Assembly (NCBI GenBank): GCA_900142905.1
Contig: FSRV01000003.1
Coordinates: 496,001 to 560,000, forward strand
DNA: 64,000 nucleotides
Direction: 5' to 3'
DNA from: Burkholderia sp. GAS332
Lineage (GTDB): Bacteria > Pseudomonadota > Gammaproteobacteria > Burkholderiales > Burkholderiaceae
This document shows, piece by piece, positions 45,554 to 54,349 of the stretch; position 1 is the stretch's first letter, and each line of letters begins with the position of its first letter. Below the pieces are notes generated by a model that saw only the letters and a program-made list of their open reading frames with translations, was not told where the DNA came from and did not search any database. The translations under genes were made by a program, and so were the position numbers.

Positions 45554-46630
45554 TTACGTGGTGTCCAGCCTCACGGGCACCGACGTTGTGGCGATGCTGT
45601 GATTGAGCAGAACGACGAGAAGGAAGGCATAAAAAAGCCGCAGTTTCCTCAGGATCATCCGCAAGTTGTGACCGGCGCCGCATAGAACGGCGTTGATTGC
45701 ATCGCCCAGCGCACCCTTGAGCCAGTTCCGGTCAAGTTTCCCGTCTGCCTTCATGTGACCGATGGCTGGCTCGATTGCACTGCGTCGCCTGATCATCGCG
45801 CGCAGCGTGCGCGTGATGCCGCGTCGCAAGCCCGGATGGTAGACCTTCACGCCGTCGATCGCGACGCCCTTGTATCCCCGATCCACGATGGCGACTTCTG
45901 GTTTAACGTCGCTCAGGATTGCCGCCTGCTCCAGCGCTTCGGCCAGCGTGTGACCATCGTACGGGTTGCCTGGCATCGAGCGTGCGCCGACCACGAGTCC
46001 TTCCTTGTGAGTGGTCGTGATCGACACCTTTACGCCGAACTCGTACGGCGTGCGTACCTTGCCCTTGGCGAGGCATTCGACTTCCGGTGCATGCAGCGCA
46101 TAAAGCTTGTTCTTGTCCTTCGGCTTTTGCGTCAGGATCCGCTTCGTGCGGCCAATCAGCTCTTGCAATGCCATACGGTTGTCATCGGCCACCGTGTTGA
46201 GTTGCCGCTCAACGTCACGCATTACCCGACCGACACGCGAACGCAATGTGCGCAGTGCCTTTCTCATCCGCTTGTATTGCTTTGCGTGCGCGTAACGGCC
46301 GATCTGGCACGCCAGGTGCGGCGCCTCGCGGTTGTAGTTCTGCCGCAGCTTCAGACCATGCCGCGCCGCGGCCTTCACCAGATGCTCACGGCACCGCTCC
46401 AGCAACCGTGAGTCCGTCGGATGCGCGATCGCCTTTGGCATGACCGTCGTGTCGACGATTACGCGCTTCGCGCTCGATGCCTTGATCACGCCCGCGCGCC
46501 TGGCTGCTTCGATCGTCTCGGCCAGCAGTTCTTCAACCCCAGCTTCGCCCAGCCGCTTTCGCCAACGCGTCAGGCTCGATGGGTCGATCGGCGGCTCCGT
46601 CTGCAGGTACGTCTCGCCCGTAAAGACCTG
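45554..46630 (-). CDS. IS5-family transposase, 3' exon
   Basis: 358 codons after the intron, starting QVFTGETYLQTEPPIDPSSL. Catalytic residues: Asp in VIVDTTVMPKA, Asp in VAIVDRGYKG, Glu in RRSAIEPAIGHMKADGKLDR. It joins exon 1 in frame (NPYW / QVFTGET) to give a 456-residue transposase. Unspliced, the open frame extends into the intron to 46747 with unrelated sequence. Confidence 0.9.
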   Translation of the reverse strand, partial: QVFTGETYLQTEPPIDPSSLTRWRKRLGEAGVEELLAETIEAARRAGVIKASSAKRVIVDTTVMPKAIAHPTDSRLLERCREHLVKAAARHGLKLRQNYNREAPHLACQIGRYAHAKQYKRMRKALRTLRSRVGRVMRDVERQLNTVADDNRMALQELIGRTKRILTQKPKDKNKLYALHAPEVECLAKGKVRTPYEFGVKVSITTTHKEGLVVGARSMPGNPYDGHTLAEALEQAAILSDVKPEVAIVDRGYKGVAIDGVKVYHPGLRRGITRTLRAMIRRRSAIEPAIGHMKADGKLDRNWLKGALGDAINAVLCGAGHNLRMILRKLRLFYAFLLVVLLNHSIATTSVPVRLDTT

Positions 46631-48541
46631 ATCGCGGTAGGAATACCGGTTACCCGATACCCCCCGCACAGATCCGAACGTGCCCAATTTAGGCATTCGG
46701 CTCCCACCTCGGGTGATTGACGGCAAATCGGCGATCCGGCCATGCATGAAGAATCTGCGGTTGGGGTAGCCACTCGTCTGCCAGGCGCTGGATACGCTGC
46801 CACGTCATCCCGTCCTTCTGGCTGCGCCGCCGAAGCGTCCGCCGCCAGATGTTCATGATGCCGTGCCTGAACGAATGTAGCGCCCGGATATTGGTCGGGA
46901 CCGCATGGTACGCAAAGTAGCCCCGAACGATCTGAGCGAGCCAGCGCCCTTGTGAGGCGATTGGCTCGTGCATCCGCCGGTGCATCTGCTCCTTAACCTG
47001 CTTGAGCTTCGCGCGAAGCCGGTCCTTGCGGCTCTTGCGTTTGAGCTGGAAAGCGCCATTGCGTGACCTGCCACTTATGTGGGTGAAGCCCAGATAAGCA
47101 AACGTCTCCGGCCTCTCCATACCCTTACGCTTTCGCCGCTCGGCGGCATACCGACCAAATTCCAGCAGACGGGTCTTCTCCGGGTGCAGCGTGAGGTCGA
47201 ATTCCTCCATGCGTTGCCGCAAGTCCTTCATCAGCAACAACGCATCTGCTTCGTACTGGAAGCCCACCACCGTGTCGTCCGCATAACGCGACACAATGAC
47301 CGTGCCACGTGCCCGCTGACGCCGCCATCGCTCTATCCACAAATCAAACACGTAGTGCAGGTAGATATTGGCGAGTAGTGGGGAGATCACCGAACCCTGG
47401 GGTGTACCGGCCTGTACCGACATTAGCCGGCCATCATCCAGCACCCCGGCATCGAGCCATTTACCGATCAGGCGAATGACTCTTGCGTCCGCCACCCGAT
47501 GCTTCACGAAACGGATCAGCCATTGCCGGTTGACGGTGTCGAAAAAGCTTCGGATGTCGGCATCCAGAATCCAGTTCACAGGCCGCCACTGAATCGCTGC
47601 AGCCAATGCATCGAGCGCATCATGCTGGTTGCGACCCGGACGGAATCCGTACGAGAAGCCGAGGAAGTCTTCCTCATAAATGGCGTTTAGAACATCCACC
47701 ATTACGCTCTGCACAAGCTTGTCTTCCAGTGCAGCCACACCCAACGGCCTGAGGCTTCCATCGCCCTTGGGTATGTAACGGCGCAGCACTGGCAGGGCAC
47801 GGTAGCTCCCTGTGTGAACCCGCCTGTGCAGGTCCCGGAGATTGCTCTCCAGTCCTGCTTCGTAGCTTTGCCACGTCACTCCGTCGACACCCGGCGTCGC
47901 CTTGCGTTTAAGCGCATAGAACGCATCGCTTAAACGCTCGACCGTGACGTGGTGTAGCAACGTCGTGAAGCGCATCTTCTTATGCTGCTTCGCCAACTGC
48001 CGTACGCGCTCCAGCCCCTGTGACACGCTTCCCCGGTTCTGCGCCCGGCACGTGTGAGTCTGATTCGCGTTCCCTTTGGTCCCCGCCCTTGGCTCCACCC
48101 ACTCCGCAGCCGGTTTCCCGGCGTTGTTCGCAGGCTTCGTCGCTACTATGGCGGAGTCTGACTTCTCACGTCCGTACATCATCGGCTTCGGCTCCTCACC
48201 TTCCCGATGCGGGCCTGGCCAATGCTACTGAGCCAGGTCAGACGTGAGATCTCCCGGTTCCCGCGCAAGGCGCTTGCGTGCATGCCAGGTTCTACGACCA
48301 CGCCGGATCGGCAGGCACTCGCGATGTCGCGCCCGCTCGTATGGCCTTCCGCGTACTGGAGCGCGTCGGCATCCGGGATATAAACCATTTCGTGGCTCCA
48401 TGGCTGGCCTGCACATTCCCCTGCCGACGCTTCGCCGACATCCTCACGGATGCCCGCGCACGGCTCGGGGGCGATGTGGCTCGCTATGCCTTCATCGTAG
48501 TGGACTCTCACCACCTACACCTTGCCGGTCTCCCGGCGCAC
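46631..48541 (-). mobile_element. Group II intron
   Basis: 1911 nt. The 5' end reads GTGCGCC, fitting the GUGYG consensus, directly after the codons CCGTACTGG of the transposase; the 3' end reads CCGCGAT, fitting terminal AY. Near the 3' end is a domain V-like hairpin, GAGCCGAATGCC...GGGCACGTTCGGATCTG (about 46703-46668), followed by a domain VI stem. It encodes one reverse transcriptase/maturase. Removal restores the transposase frame, so insertion was precise. Confidence 0.92.
46689..48182 (-). CDS. ltrA: Group II intron reverse transcriptase/maturase
   Basis: 497 residues. RT motifs include ATPGVDGVTWQSY, LGFSYGFRPGRNQHDALDAL, GTPQGSVISPLLANIYLHYV, and the active-site SRYADDTVVGF. The maturase-specific (GIIM) domain is near the C-terminus (LAQIVRGYFAYHAVPTNIRA to WLPQPQILHAWPDRRF). 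No HNH endonuclease domain. The stop codon lies inside the domain V hairpin, so the last residues (RWEPNA) are encoded by ribozyme sequence. It promotes splicing and mobility of the intron. Confidence 0.95.
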   Translation of the reverse strand: MMYGREKSDSAIVATKPANNAGKPAAEWVEPRAGTKGNANQTHTCRAQNRGSVSQGLERVRQLAKQHKKMRFTTLLHHVTVERLSDAFYALKRKATPGVDGVTWQSYEAGLESNLRDLHRRVHTGSYRALPVLRRYIPKGDGSLRPLGVAALEDKLVQSVMVDVLNAIYEEDFLGFSYGFRPGRNQHDALDALAAAIQWRPVNWILDADIRSFFDTVNRQWLIRFVKHRVADARVIRLIGKWLDAGVLDDGRLMSVQAGTPQGSVISPLLANIYLHYVFDLWIERWRRQRARGTVIVSRYADDTVVGFQYEADALLLMKDLRQRMEEFDLTLHPEKTRLLEFGRYAAERRKRKGMERPETFAYLGFTHISGRSRNGAFQLKRKSRKDRLRAKLKQVKEQMHRRMHEPIASQGRWLAQIVRGYFAYHAVPTNIRALHSFRHGIMNIWRRTLRRRSQKDGMTWQRIQRLADEWLPQPQILHAWPDRRFAVNHPRWEPNA

Positions 48542-48835
48542 CCAGTACGGGTTCTCAACCCACTGCCATACGACGTCTTCATCGGACAGGTCAAAAGCAT
48601 GTTGCAGGTAGAGCAGCCCCGCAATCAGGCGCGGCGACGTCGCAGGTCGCCCCCTGCGCGACACGAAGCCCTCGCTCATCGATGCGCCCAGTCGCTCCCA
48701 GTTGATCAGTTCGGCCAAACCGACCAACGGATGCTTCAGGTTGATCTGTTCGCGCAGCGGTTGCCGGAAGAAATCTCCCTCCGACACAGGCGTCTTCGGA
48801 CCCATCTGCACCTCGTCAAGAATTGCAGGATTCAC
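48542..48835 (-). CDS. IS5-family transposase, 5' exon
   Basis: 98 codons from ATG 48835 to the intron: MNPAILDEVQMGPKTPVSEG at the start, and LYLQHAFDLSDEDVVWQWVE then NPYW at the end. This is the N-terminal part of IS5-family transposases. Without splicing the frame runs a further 8 codons (VRRETGKV) to a stop. An internal ATG at residue 11 is an alternative start. Confidence 0.88.
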
Positions 48836-48927
48836 GCATTAATATGCCAGGTCCCTGCAATTCCCACAACATCATCCCGCTCAGAAAGCCTCGCCCTGCA
48901 AGGCTTGCCGGATTATTCAGGGCGGAC

Positions 48928-48933
48928 TACTTA
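48928..48933. repeat. Target-site direct repeat, right copy (TACTTA)
   Basis: Second copy of the 6-bp repeat flanking the IS5 element. Confidence 0.8.
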
Positions 48934-49412
48934 AATTCATTTCAAACCCGGCAAACGCTATCGTAGCGACAGACGTTGGGCTACGCGGATAGCACTTCAG
49001 TCGATCGAAGGCTGTGCGCACCAACCCGAACCTGAAATCCGGCGAGGAGAGAGAGTGACTGGGCCGGTTGCAGCAGGAGAGCCTGTCAATTGGCGCGTCC
49101 TCACGCAGGGGCGGCGTAACCAGTCGCTGCGGCAACTGCCACCATGAACAGGAAGCGGCGTCCGAACATATACTTGAGATACTAATGTTAGAAATCTTGA
49201 GATACTAGCGCAGACGAATCTTCGCCCATTGAAACACGTTGATTAACGAATGCTTTCTCCGTAGCGTTTTTCAAAAGAAACTTGAAATCTGAAGAAAGGC
49301 CTTCTATATCAATTGAACATTGACGTTCGCGACGTCAACCCTCGCGCACTTTGGATCGCTAGCCGCCTTTCCAAGGAAGCGCGGATTCACCTCCGATCAG
49401 AGGAGACACATC
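48934..49412. other. Intergenic, nothing recognised
   Basis: About 480 bp between the IS element and the Pal-like gene. The end carries the AGAGGAGA ribosome site of the next gene. Confidence 0.5.
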
Positions 49413-49913
49413 ATGACCAGAACTGGACTTTGCATTGTTACACTGCTGGTGGGAATACTGGCGGGATGTCATTCGGGGCCCAAGCTGAATCAGAGCGGCG
49501 AGTCGCAGGGCAACGCCGCGACAACCCAGACAACCAATGTCGCACCCGTGGTCGTTGATGAACTCGACAACCCCAACGGACCGCTCGCGAAGCGTAGCAT
49601 CTACTTCGATTTCGACAGCTATACGGTCAAGAGCGACTATCAACCGCTCCTTGAAGCCCATGCGCAATACCTTAGAAGCCACCCCAACCGTCATGTGCTG
49701 ATTCAGGGCAACACGGACGAACGCGGGACGAGTGAATACAACCTGGCGCTTGGTGAAAGGCGCTCGCAAGCCGTGCTCCATGACCTCGAGACACTTGGCG
49801 TACCCGACACCCAGCTGGAAGCCGTGAGCTTCGGAAAAGAAAAGGCAATTGCTCTGGGCCACGACGAGGCATCATGGGCACAGAACCGGCGGGCGGACCT
49901 GGTTTATCGTTGA
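49413..49913 (+). CDS. Pal-like OmpA-domain lipoprotein
   Basis: 166 residues from ATG 49413 (MTRTGLCIVTLLVGILAGCH): lipoprotein signal with lipobox LAGC, a short linker, then an OmpA/Pal peptidoglycan-binding domain (IYFDFDSYTVKSDYQPLLEA, NTDERGTSEYNLALGERRSQ, SFGKEKAIALGHDEASWAQN RRADLVYR). Strongly Pal-like, but the tol-pal genes are absent, so this is a paralogue anchoring the outer membrane to peptidoglycan. AGAGGAG upstream. Confidence 0.9.
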   Translation: MTRTGLCIVTLLVGILAGCHSGPKLNQSGESQGNAATTQTTNVAPVVVDELDNPNGPLAKRSIYFDFDSYTVKSDYQPLLEAHAQYLRSHPNRHVLIQGNTDERGTSEYNLALGERRSQAVLHDLETLGVPDTQLEAVSFGKEKAIALGHDEASWAQNRRADLVYR

Positions 49914-50013
49914 CGGCGCTGATGGCAGGCCGGGAAACCTGTCTCCCGAGCCTGTTCTTCCCGAAGAGGCCTGCGAATGCTGCCGCTCCTGCATACTTCT
50001 GTGCAGGAGCGTT

Positions 50014-50253
50014 TCAGAGGCCGATGAAATAAGTCTGCACGTCCATCTCTTCGGCCCAGATCTGGACGTCGAGCATCTCGCCAAAATCGATAGCCACCCC
50101 GCCATAGACGCAGCAGAACCCTTGGGCCGTCCGATAAACGATCACCCATTCAGGCTCCGCCTCCGTTCTGGTCGACGCGCCTTTCAGCGCATCGAGATGA
50201 AGTGCTTTGCCGATGCGTTTGCAGGCAGCATCCAGCCCATGTGCCAGTCTCAC
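50014..50253 (-). CDS. Hypothetical small protein, 79 aa
   Basis: GTG start at 50253 with GGAGGGG 3 nt before it. The product MRLAHGLDAACKRIGKALHL continues WVIVYRTAQGFCCVYGGVAI and ends DVQTYFIGL. It lies 35 bp downstream of the CLC gene on the same strand, so it is probably translated from the same mRNA. No family recognised. Confidence 0.6.
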   Translation of the reverse strand: MRLAHGLDAACKRIGKALHLDALKGASTRTEAEPEWVIVYRTAQGFCCVYGGVAIDFGEMLDVQIWAEEMDVQTYFIGL

Positions 50254-50288
50254 TTACCCCTCCACTACCGAGGATCGCACCCGGCGGT

Positions 50289-52154
50289 CTACCCCGGAAA
50301 TATCGTGATGCTGCTCGCCACGGCATCCGCAATGTGCTCTTTCGCAATCACGCCGAGCACGCGCGCCGGACCTCGTCCTTCATCTCTCCCCACTACAACC
50401 GCCATGACGGCATGCTGCTTGCGGAGCCGGGTGATGACACCAAACGCCACATCGTTCTCCTGCACGACAATAAAATTGCGCTGCGCCAGCGCCCCAAGCG
50501 TAATCTCCGAGTCGCTCTGACTGACCGCGCGGCGCAAACCCGTGTTGATGCGCAGTACGCCGTAGATCTCATGCTGCTTCGTGACCACAACGTGCCGGAA
50601 AGCAGGTCCCTCCGAGTGCGGAAGCAGATCGCGAAAAGGTACCTGAGCATCGAGCACGAAAACGTCTGTCTCCATCACCTGAGCCGCGCTCTGCACAAGA
50701 AACATGTTCGCGTGAAGCGCATTGGGAATCTGATGGCCGCGCCGCACGAGCTTGAGCGTATAGATGCTTTCAGGCGACAGCAACCGGCGTGCGCCGAGGC
50801 TGAACGCGACTGCGATGATCATCGGCAGCACGATGTCATAGTCCCGCGTCATCTCAAAGACCATCGCAACAGCAGTCATCGCTGCACCGGTGCCGCCGCC
50901 CACCATCGCGCCCATGCCGACCATCGCAAACGCCGGCGCGCTGACCGGAGCCCCAGGCAGCGTCATGGCAACCAATGACGCAAACGCTGCGCCCAGCGTC
51001 GCCCCGATGAACAGTGACGGCGAGAATACTCCGCCCGACGACCCCGAGCCCAGACTCACCGACGTTGCCAATGTCTTGCACAGCGCCAGCATCAGCAGGA
51101 ATGCCCCACCCTGCAACTGGCCATACAGCGTGGCCTGAATGGTCGAGTAGCCGACGCCTTCGACGTAATAATGCCCCGCAAAGTGAAACAGCAGATACAT
51201 GGTCGATCCGACAATCAGCATCCCGACTGTGTGACGCTGGTAGCGGCCCGGTATCCGGTCGAACGCATCTTCGGCCCAATGCAGCGCACGGATCAGCAGG
51301 GCTGCCGCAGCCCCCGCCACAACGCCAAGCAGCGCATACAGAATCAACGTGAGCGCACTGCCCGGCTGGTTTGGAATCGCACCCAGCTGCGCGGGGACAA
51401 AGAAGGCAGGCGCAGCGCCAAAGAAGAGCCGGCCAATAAAGGTGGCGGTGCCGGTGGCGATCGCTACTGGCAGGAACGTGTTGACGCTAATCTCCGGCAT
51501 CATCAGTTCAGTGGCGAAGAGCACCCCACCAATCGGCGTGTTGAAGGTCGCCGCGATGCCTGCGCCCGCCCCGGCGGCCACGAGCGTGATGCGCTGTCCG
51601 GCGGTCATCTGCACAATCTGACCGAGCGTCGAGCCGAGGGCCGAGCCGATCTGGATGATCGGCCCTTCACGCCCCACTGCGGCGCCGGAACCGATCGCCA
51701 GCGCCGACGCAATCGACTTCACGACCGCCACTACCGGCCGGATCACGCCGCGCTTGTAATAGATCGCATCCATGACCTCCGGTACGCCGTGCCCTTTGGC
51801 TTCCGGAGCGAAGGTGCTCACGATCCAGGTGACCCCAAGACCTCCAACCACGGGCACGAGAATCACCCACACGCCCCACGGTGCCACCGGCGTGAAGTGG
51901 CTCGCATCGTACAGAAAAGAAAAATGACCGAGAAAGAACGCGTTGTGCACAAGTCCGATCAAGCCCCGGAAGACAACGGCGCCTAATCCCGTGACGATTC
52001 CCACGACGAACGCGAGAAAGCACAGCCAGTACATTGCGATCGGGACCACGGAATCGTCATCCGGGTGGACAACCGCACGCGGCTGGAGCGGGGCAACCTT
52101 TACATGGCGCCACCCGTCTGCAGCCTTATCTGGCCGGTCGGAATCACCCGTCAT
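50289..52154 (-). CDS. CLC-family chloride channel/antiporter with C-terminal CBS pair (copy 2)
   Basis: 621 residues. Motifs in order: KGHGVPEVMDA (His replaces Ser of the GSGIP filter), GREGPIIQIGSALG with the gating Glu, VLFATELMMP, and GSGSSGGVFSPSLFIGA. After about residue 445 come two CBS-like repeats (MFLVQSAAQVMETDVFVLDA, AQRNFIVVQENDVAFGVITR) that may bind nucleotides. This longer type is distinct from copy 1 at 36651. It probably transports Cl- or a related anion. Confidence 0.92.
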   Translation of the reverse strand: MTGDSDRPDKAADGWRHVKVAPLQPRAVVHPDDDSVVPIAMYWLCFLAFVVGIVTGLGAVVFRGLIGLVHNAFFLGHFSFLYDASHFTPVAPWGVWVILVPVVGGLGVTWIVSTFAPEAKGHGVPEVMDAIYYKRGVIRPVVAVVKSIASALAIGSGAAVGREGPIIQIGSALGSTLGQIVQMTAGQRITLVAAGAGAGIAATFNTPIGGVLFATELMMPEISVNTFLPVAIATGTATFIGRLFFGAAPAFFVPAQLGAIPNQPGSALTLILYALLGVVAGAAAALLIRALHWAEDAFDRIPGRYQRHTVGMLIVGSTMYLLFHFAGHYYVEGVGYSTIQATLYGQLQGGAFLLMLALCKTLATSVSLGSGSSGGVFSPSLFIGATLGAAFASLVAMTLPGAPVSAPAFAMVGMGAMVGGGTGAAMTAVAMVFEMTRDYDIVLPMIIAVAFSLGARRLLSPESIYTLKLVRRGHQIPNALHANMFLVQSAAQVMETDVFVLDAQVPFRDLLPHSEGPAFRHVVVTKQHEIYGVLRINTGLRRAVSQSDSEITLGALAQRNFIVVQENDVAFGVITRLRKQHAVMAVVVGRDEGRGPARVLGVIAKEHIADAVASSITIFPG

Positions 52155-52320
52155 TGTTCGCTATCCCCAGAGGGACTACCGGTTGGCCACTATCACTCAC
52201 CCTTCCACTCCCCGACCAATTTTTTCGGCTCGGCCGGCTTCAAGGCTTTAGCTGGCATCGCATCACGCGTCGATCGACACTACGCGCCGGGTGTACCTTG
52301 CCCCTCAAATGTCGACTTCC

Positions 52321-53919
52321 TCAACTTGTACCGTCCATCCGCCGCATCATCATGGCCGTTTCTTCCTGCCCCAGCGCGCAGCGGATCGCGAGCAGCATGA
52401 CGACCACACTCCAGACTGACACAAGGAGGATGTCCCAGCCGAAGCCGATCACGTTGCGCCCGCCGCCAATATTACCGAGCCACGATAGGACCCATATACC
52501 GCCAAACCACGGCAGCAGCCACGCGATCTGCCGCCACCCGAACTGACGGGCCGGCTTGCGGGCAATGAAGTGGTAGTAGACAGCGTAGGCCACGAAACCG
52601 ATCGCGACCAGCGAAAAAAGGAATGTGTTGGTCCTGAAACCGGTCCAGTAGATCACGAGATTGCTGCAGATGAAGGCGAGCGGGGCAAAAATCGACGCAC
52701 CGGCCATACGAAACGGCCGCTTCAGTTCAGGCAAGTTGCGGCGCAGCACAAGCAGCGTGATCGGGCCAAGCCCATAGGTGAGTACCGTCACCGATGTGAT
52801 GTAGCTGACCATTTGTTGCCATGCGGGAAATGGCAACAGGAAGATCGCACCGACTACCCACATCACGAGCACCGCAACCCACGGAACCTTGTTGCCATTG
52901 AGCTTCGTCAGCACGCGTGGTCCCGCGTCCATTTCGCCTGCGGCAAACAGGATACGTGAGCCGCCGGTCACGTACATCAGGCCAGTACCGCCTGGCGACA
53001 GATACGCGTCGATGTACAACAATGTCGCCATCCAGCCAAGCCCAAGCGTTGCCGCGAGGCCCGCAAACGGCCCCATCTCGCCCTTGAAGCTCAGATTGGC
53101 CCAACCATGCGCGAGGTCGGCCGGCGCGAGCGCCCAGATAAAGGCCACCTGGAGCATGATGTAGAGCGCCGCCGCCAGCAATACCGAGCCGATCACCGCG
53201 AGAGGAATGTTCCGGTGCGGATTGGCGGTCTCGCCGCCAAGATCGATCGCCGTGCGAAAGCCGAGATAGCTGAACACGATCCCCGCCGCCGGGAGCGCCG
53301 TGAACATGCCAGCCATCTTGTAAGTGCCCGGCGCCGCACTCATCACGTCCCAGTGCGAGCTGGCTGCCATCAAGCCGATGATGGTCAGCACGGGCACGAG
53401 AATTTTCCACCATGTGATGGTCGAATTGACGTTGAGCAGCCATCTGACAACCATCAGATTCAACAGTGCCGTCACGCCTAACAGTGCCGCGCACGTGATG
53501 AAGCCCGTGGTGGTCAACAGCCCTTCGTTGCCGGGCCGGATGAAGTACGGCAGATAGTTGTTCGCATAGGTGACGATGGCTTCCGTTTCAACCGCCGGTA
53601 CCGGCACATAGGCGAGAAAGAGTAGCCAGCACCAGATGCGTCCCAAGCCCTCGCCGTGACTTGCATGGCTCATGTGCACCAGCGCGCCGCTGCGTGGAAA
53701 CAGCGCGGCCAGTTCGGCAAAGCAAAGGGCAATCAGCATGATGATGATCGCGCCAAGCACCCAGCTGCCAATGCTCAAAGGGCCGGCGATTTTCGCTGCA
53801 TGATATGAACCGAATAGCCAACCCGACCCGACCATGCTGGTGGTACTGGCAAACAGGAGGCCGACAACGCCCGCGTCGCGACGCAATTTTCCCGAAAGGG
53901 TTAGTGAGGTTGTGCTCAT
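52321..53919 (-). CDS. APC-superfamily amino acid permease
   Basis: 532 residues from ATG 53919 (MSTTSLTLSGKLRRDAGVVG), with GGGAG upstream. About 12 membrane helices; the first has the APC motif TTSMVGSGWLFGSYHAAKIA. Resembles aspartate/glutamate:proton symporter-like APC members. With CLC copy 2 directly downstream (166 bp) the pair recalls the acid-resistance combination of amino acid exchanger plus ClcA, but no decarboxylase is in the window. The open frame up to 54129 is not membrane-like. Confidence 0.9.
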   Translation of the reverse strand: MSTTSLTLSGKLRRDAGVVGLLFASTTSMVGSGWLFGSYHAAKIAGPLSIGSWVLGAIIIMLIALCFAELAALFPRSGALVHMSHASHGEGLGRIWCWLLFLAYVPVPAVETEAIVTYANNYLPYFIRPGNEGLLTTTGFITCAALLGVTALLNLMVVRWLLNVNSTITWWKILVPVLTIIGLMAASSHWDVMSAAPGTYKMAGMFTALPAAGIVFSYLGFRTAIDLGGETANPHRNIPLAVIGSVLLAAALYIMLQVAFIWALAPADLAHGWANLSFKGEMGPFAGLAATLGLGWMATLLYIDAYLSPGGTGLMYVTGGSRILFAAGEMDAGPRVLTKLNGNKVPWVAVLVMWVVGAIFLLPFPAWQQMVSYITSVTVLTYGLGPITLLVLRRNLPELKRPFRMAGASIFAPLAFICSNLVIYWTGFRTNTFLFSLVAIGFVAYAVYYHFIARKPARQFGWRQIAWLLPWFGGIWVLSWLGNIGGGRNVIGFGWDILLVSVWSVVVMLLAIRCALGQEETAMMMRRMDGTS

Positions 53920-54349
53920 GACGAACTCCCATCCATTCCTGCGCCAAAGCGCCCTTCTGGCTCTCCGGGCTGCCTCGCACGGCATCGCCGTATCCTCTTT
54001 GCGGATGCATGCGCAAACATCCCTCCACGACAGCTTGGACGGGACCATCGCCCCAAAAAATCCCGCGGGCAGATTAGGGACAACGCGTAGATGAAGGACA
54101 CCGTGATCATCGCCATTCACTTGAGTCATGCATGGTCACTGCTGTCTGTGAAAACAATCCGGTGCAAACGGACACTGTCCGGGCGCGACCGGATGGCGTC
54201 ATGGCAGCTCGTTCATCGAATCGCGCATTTAAGACTCTTTTAAGCCTTGCAACCTATGTTGAATATGTCACATGGTGAAGTACCGGCCTGGCGCCCGGAT
54301 GCTCCGCTTACGCTTCCCGCCGGCACGCTCCGGATGAAAGGGAGATCTC
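53920..54349. other. Divergent promoter region
   Basis: About 430 bp between the permease (minus) and the HtrA-like gene (plus). AT-richer around 54230-54280. No gene or perfect dyad seen. Confidence 0.5.

Larger units (their letters stand above)
45533..48927 (-). mobile_element. IS5-family element containing a group II intron
   Basis: Left end GTCGGCCCTGAACAATTGG and right end (inward) GTCCGCCCTGAATAATCCGG form a near-perfect terminal inverted repeat. The element is 3395 bp, of which 1911 bp are the intron, leaving about 1484 bp, a normal IS5 size. The 6-bp repeat TACTTA flanks it. One transposase gene on the minus strand, split by the intron. Confidence 0.9.

Noticed and set aside
45755..46411. 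218-codon plus-strand frame antisense to the IS5 transposase
   Set aside because: Shadow of the transposase coding sequence.
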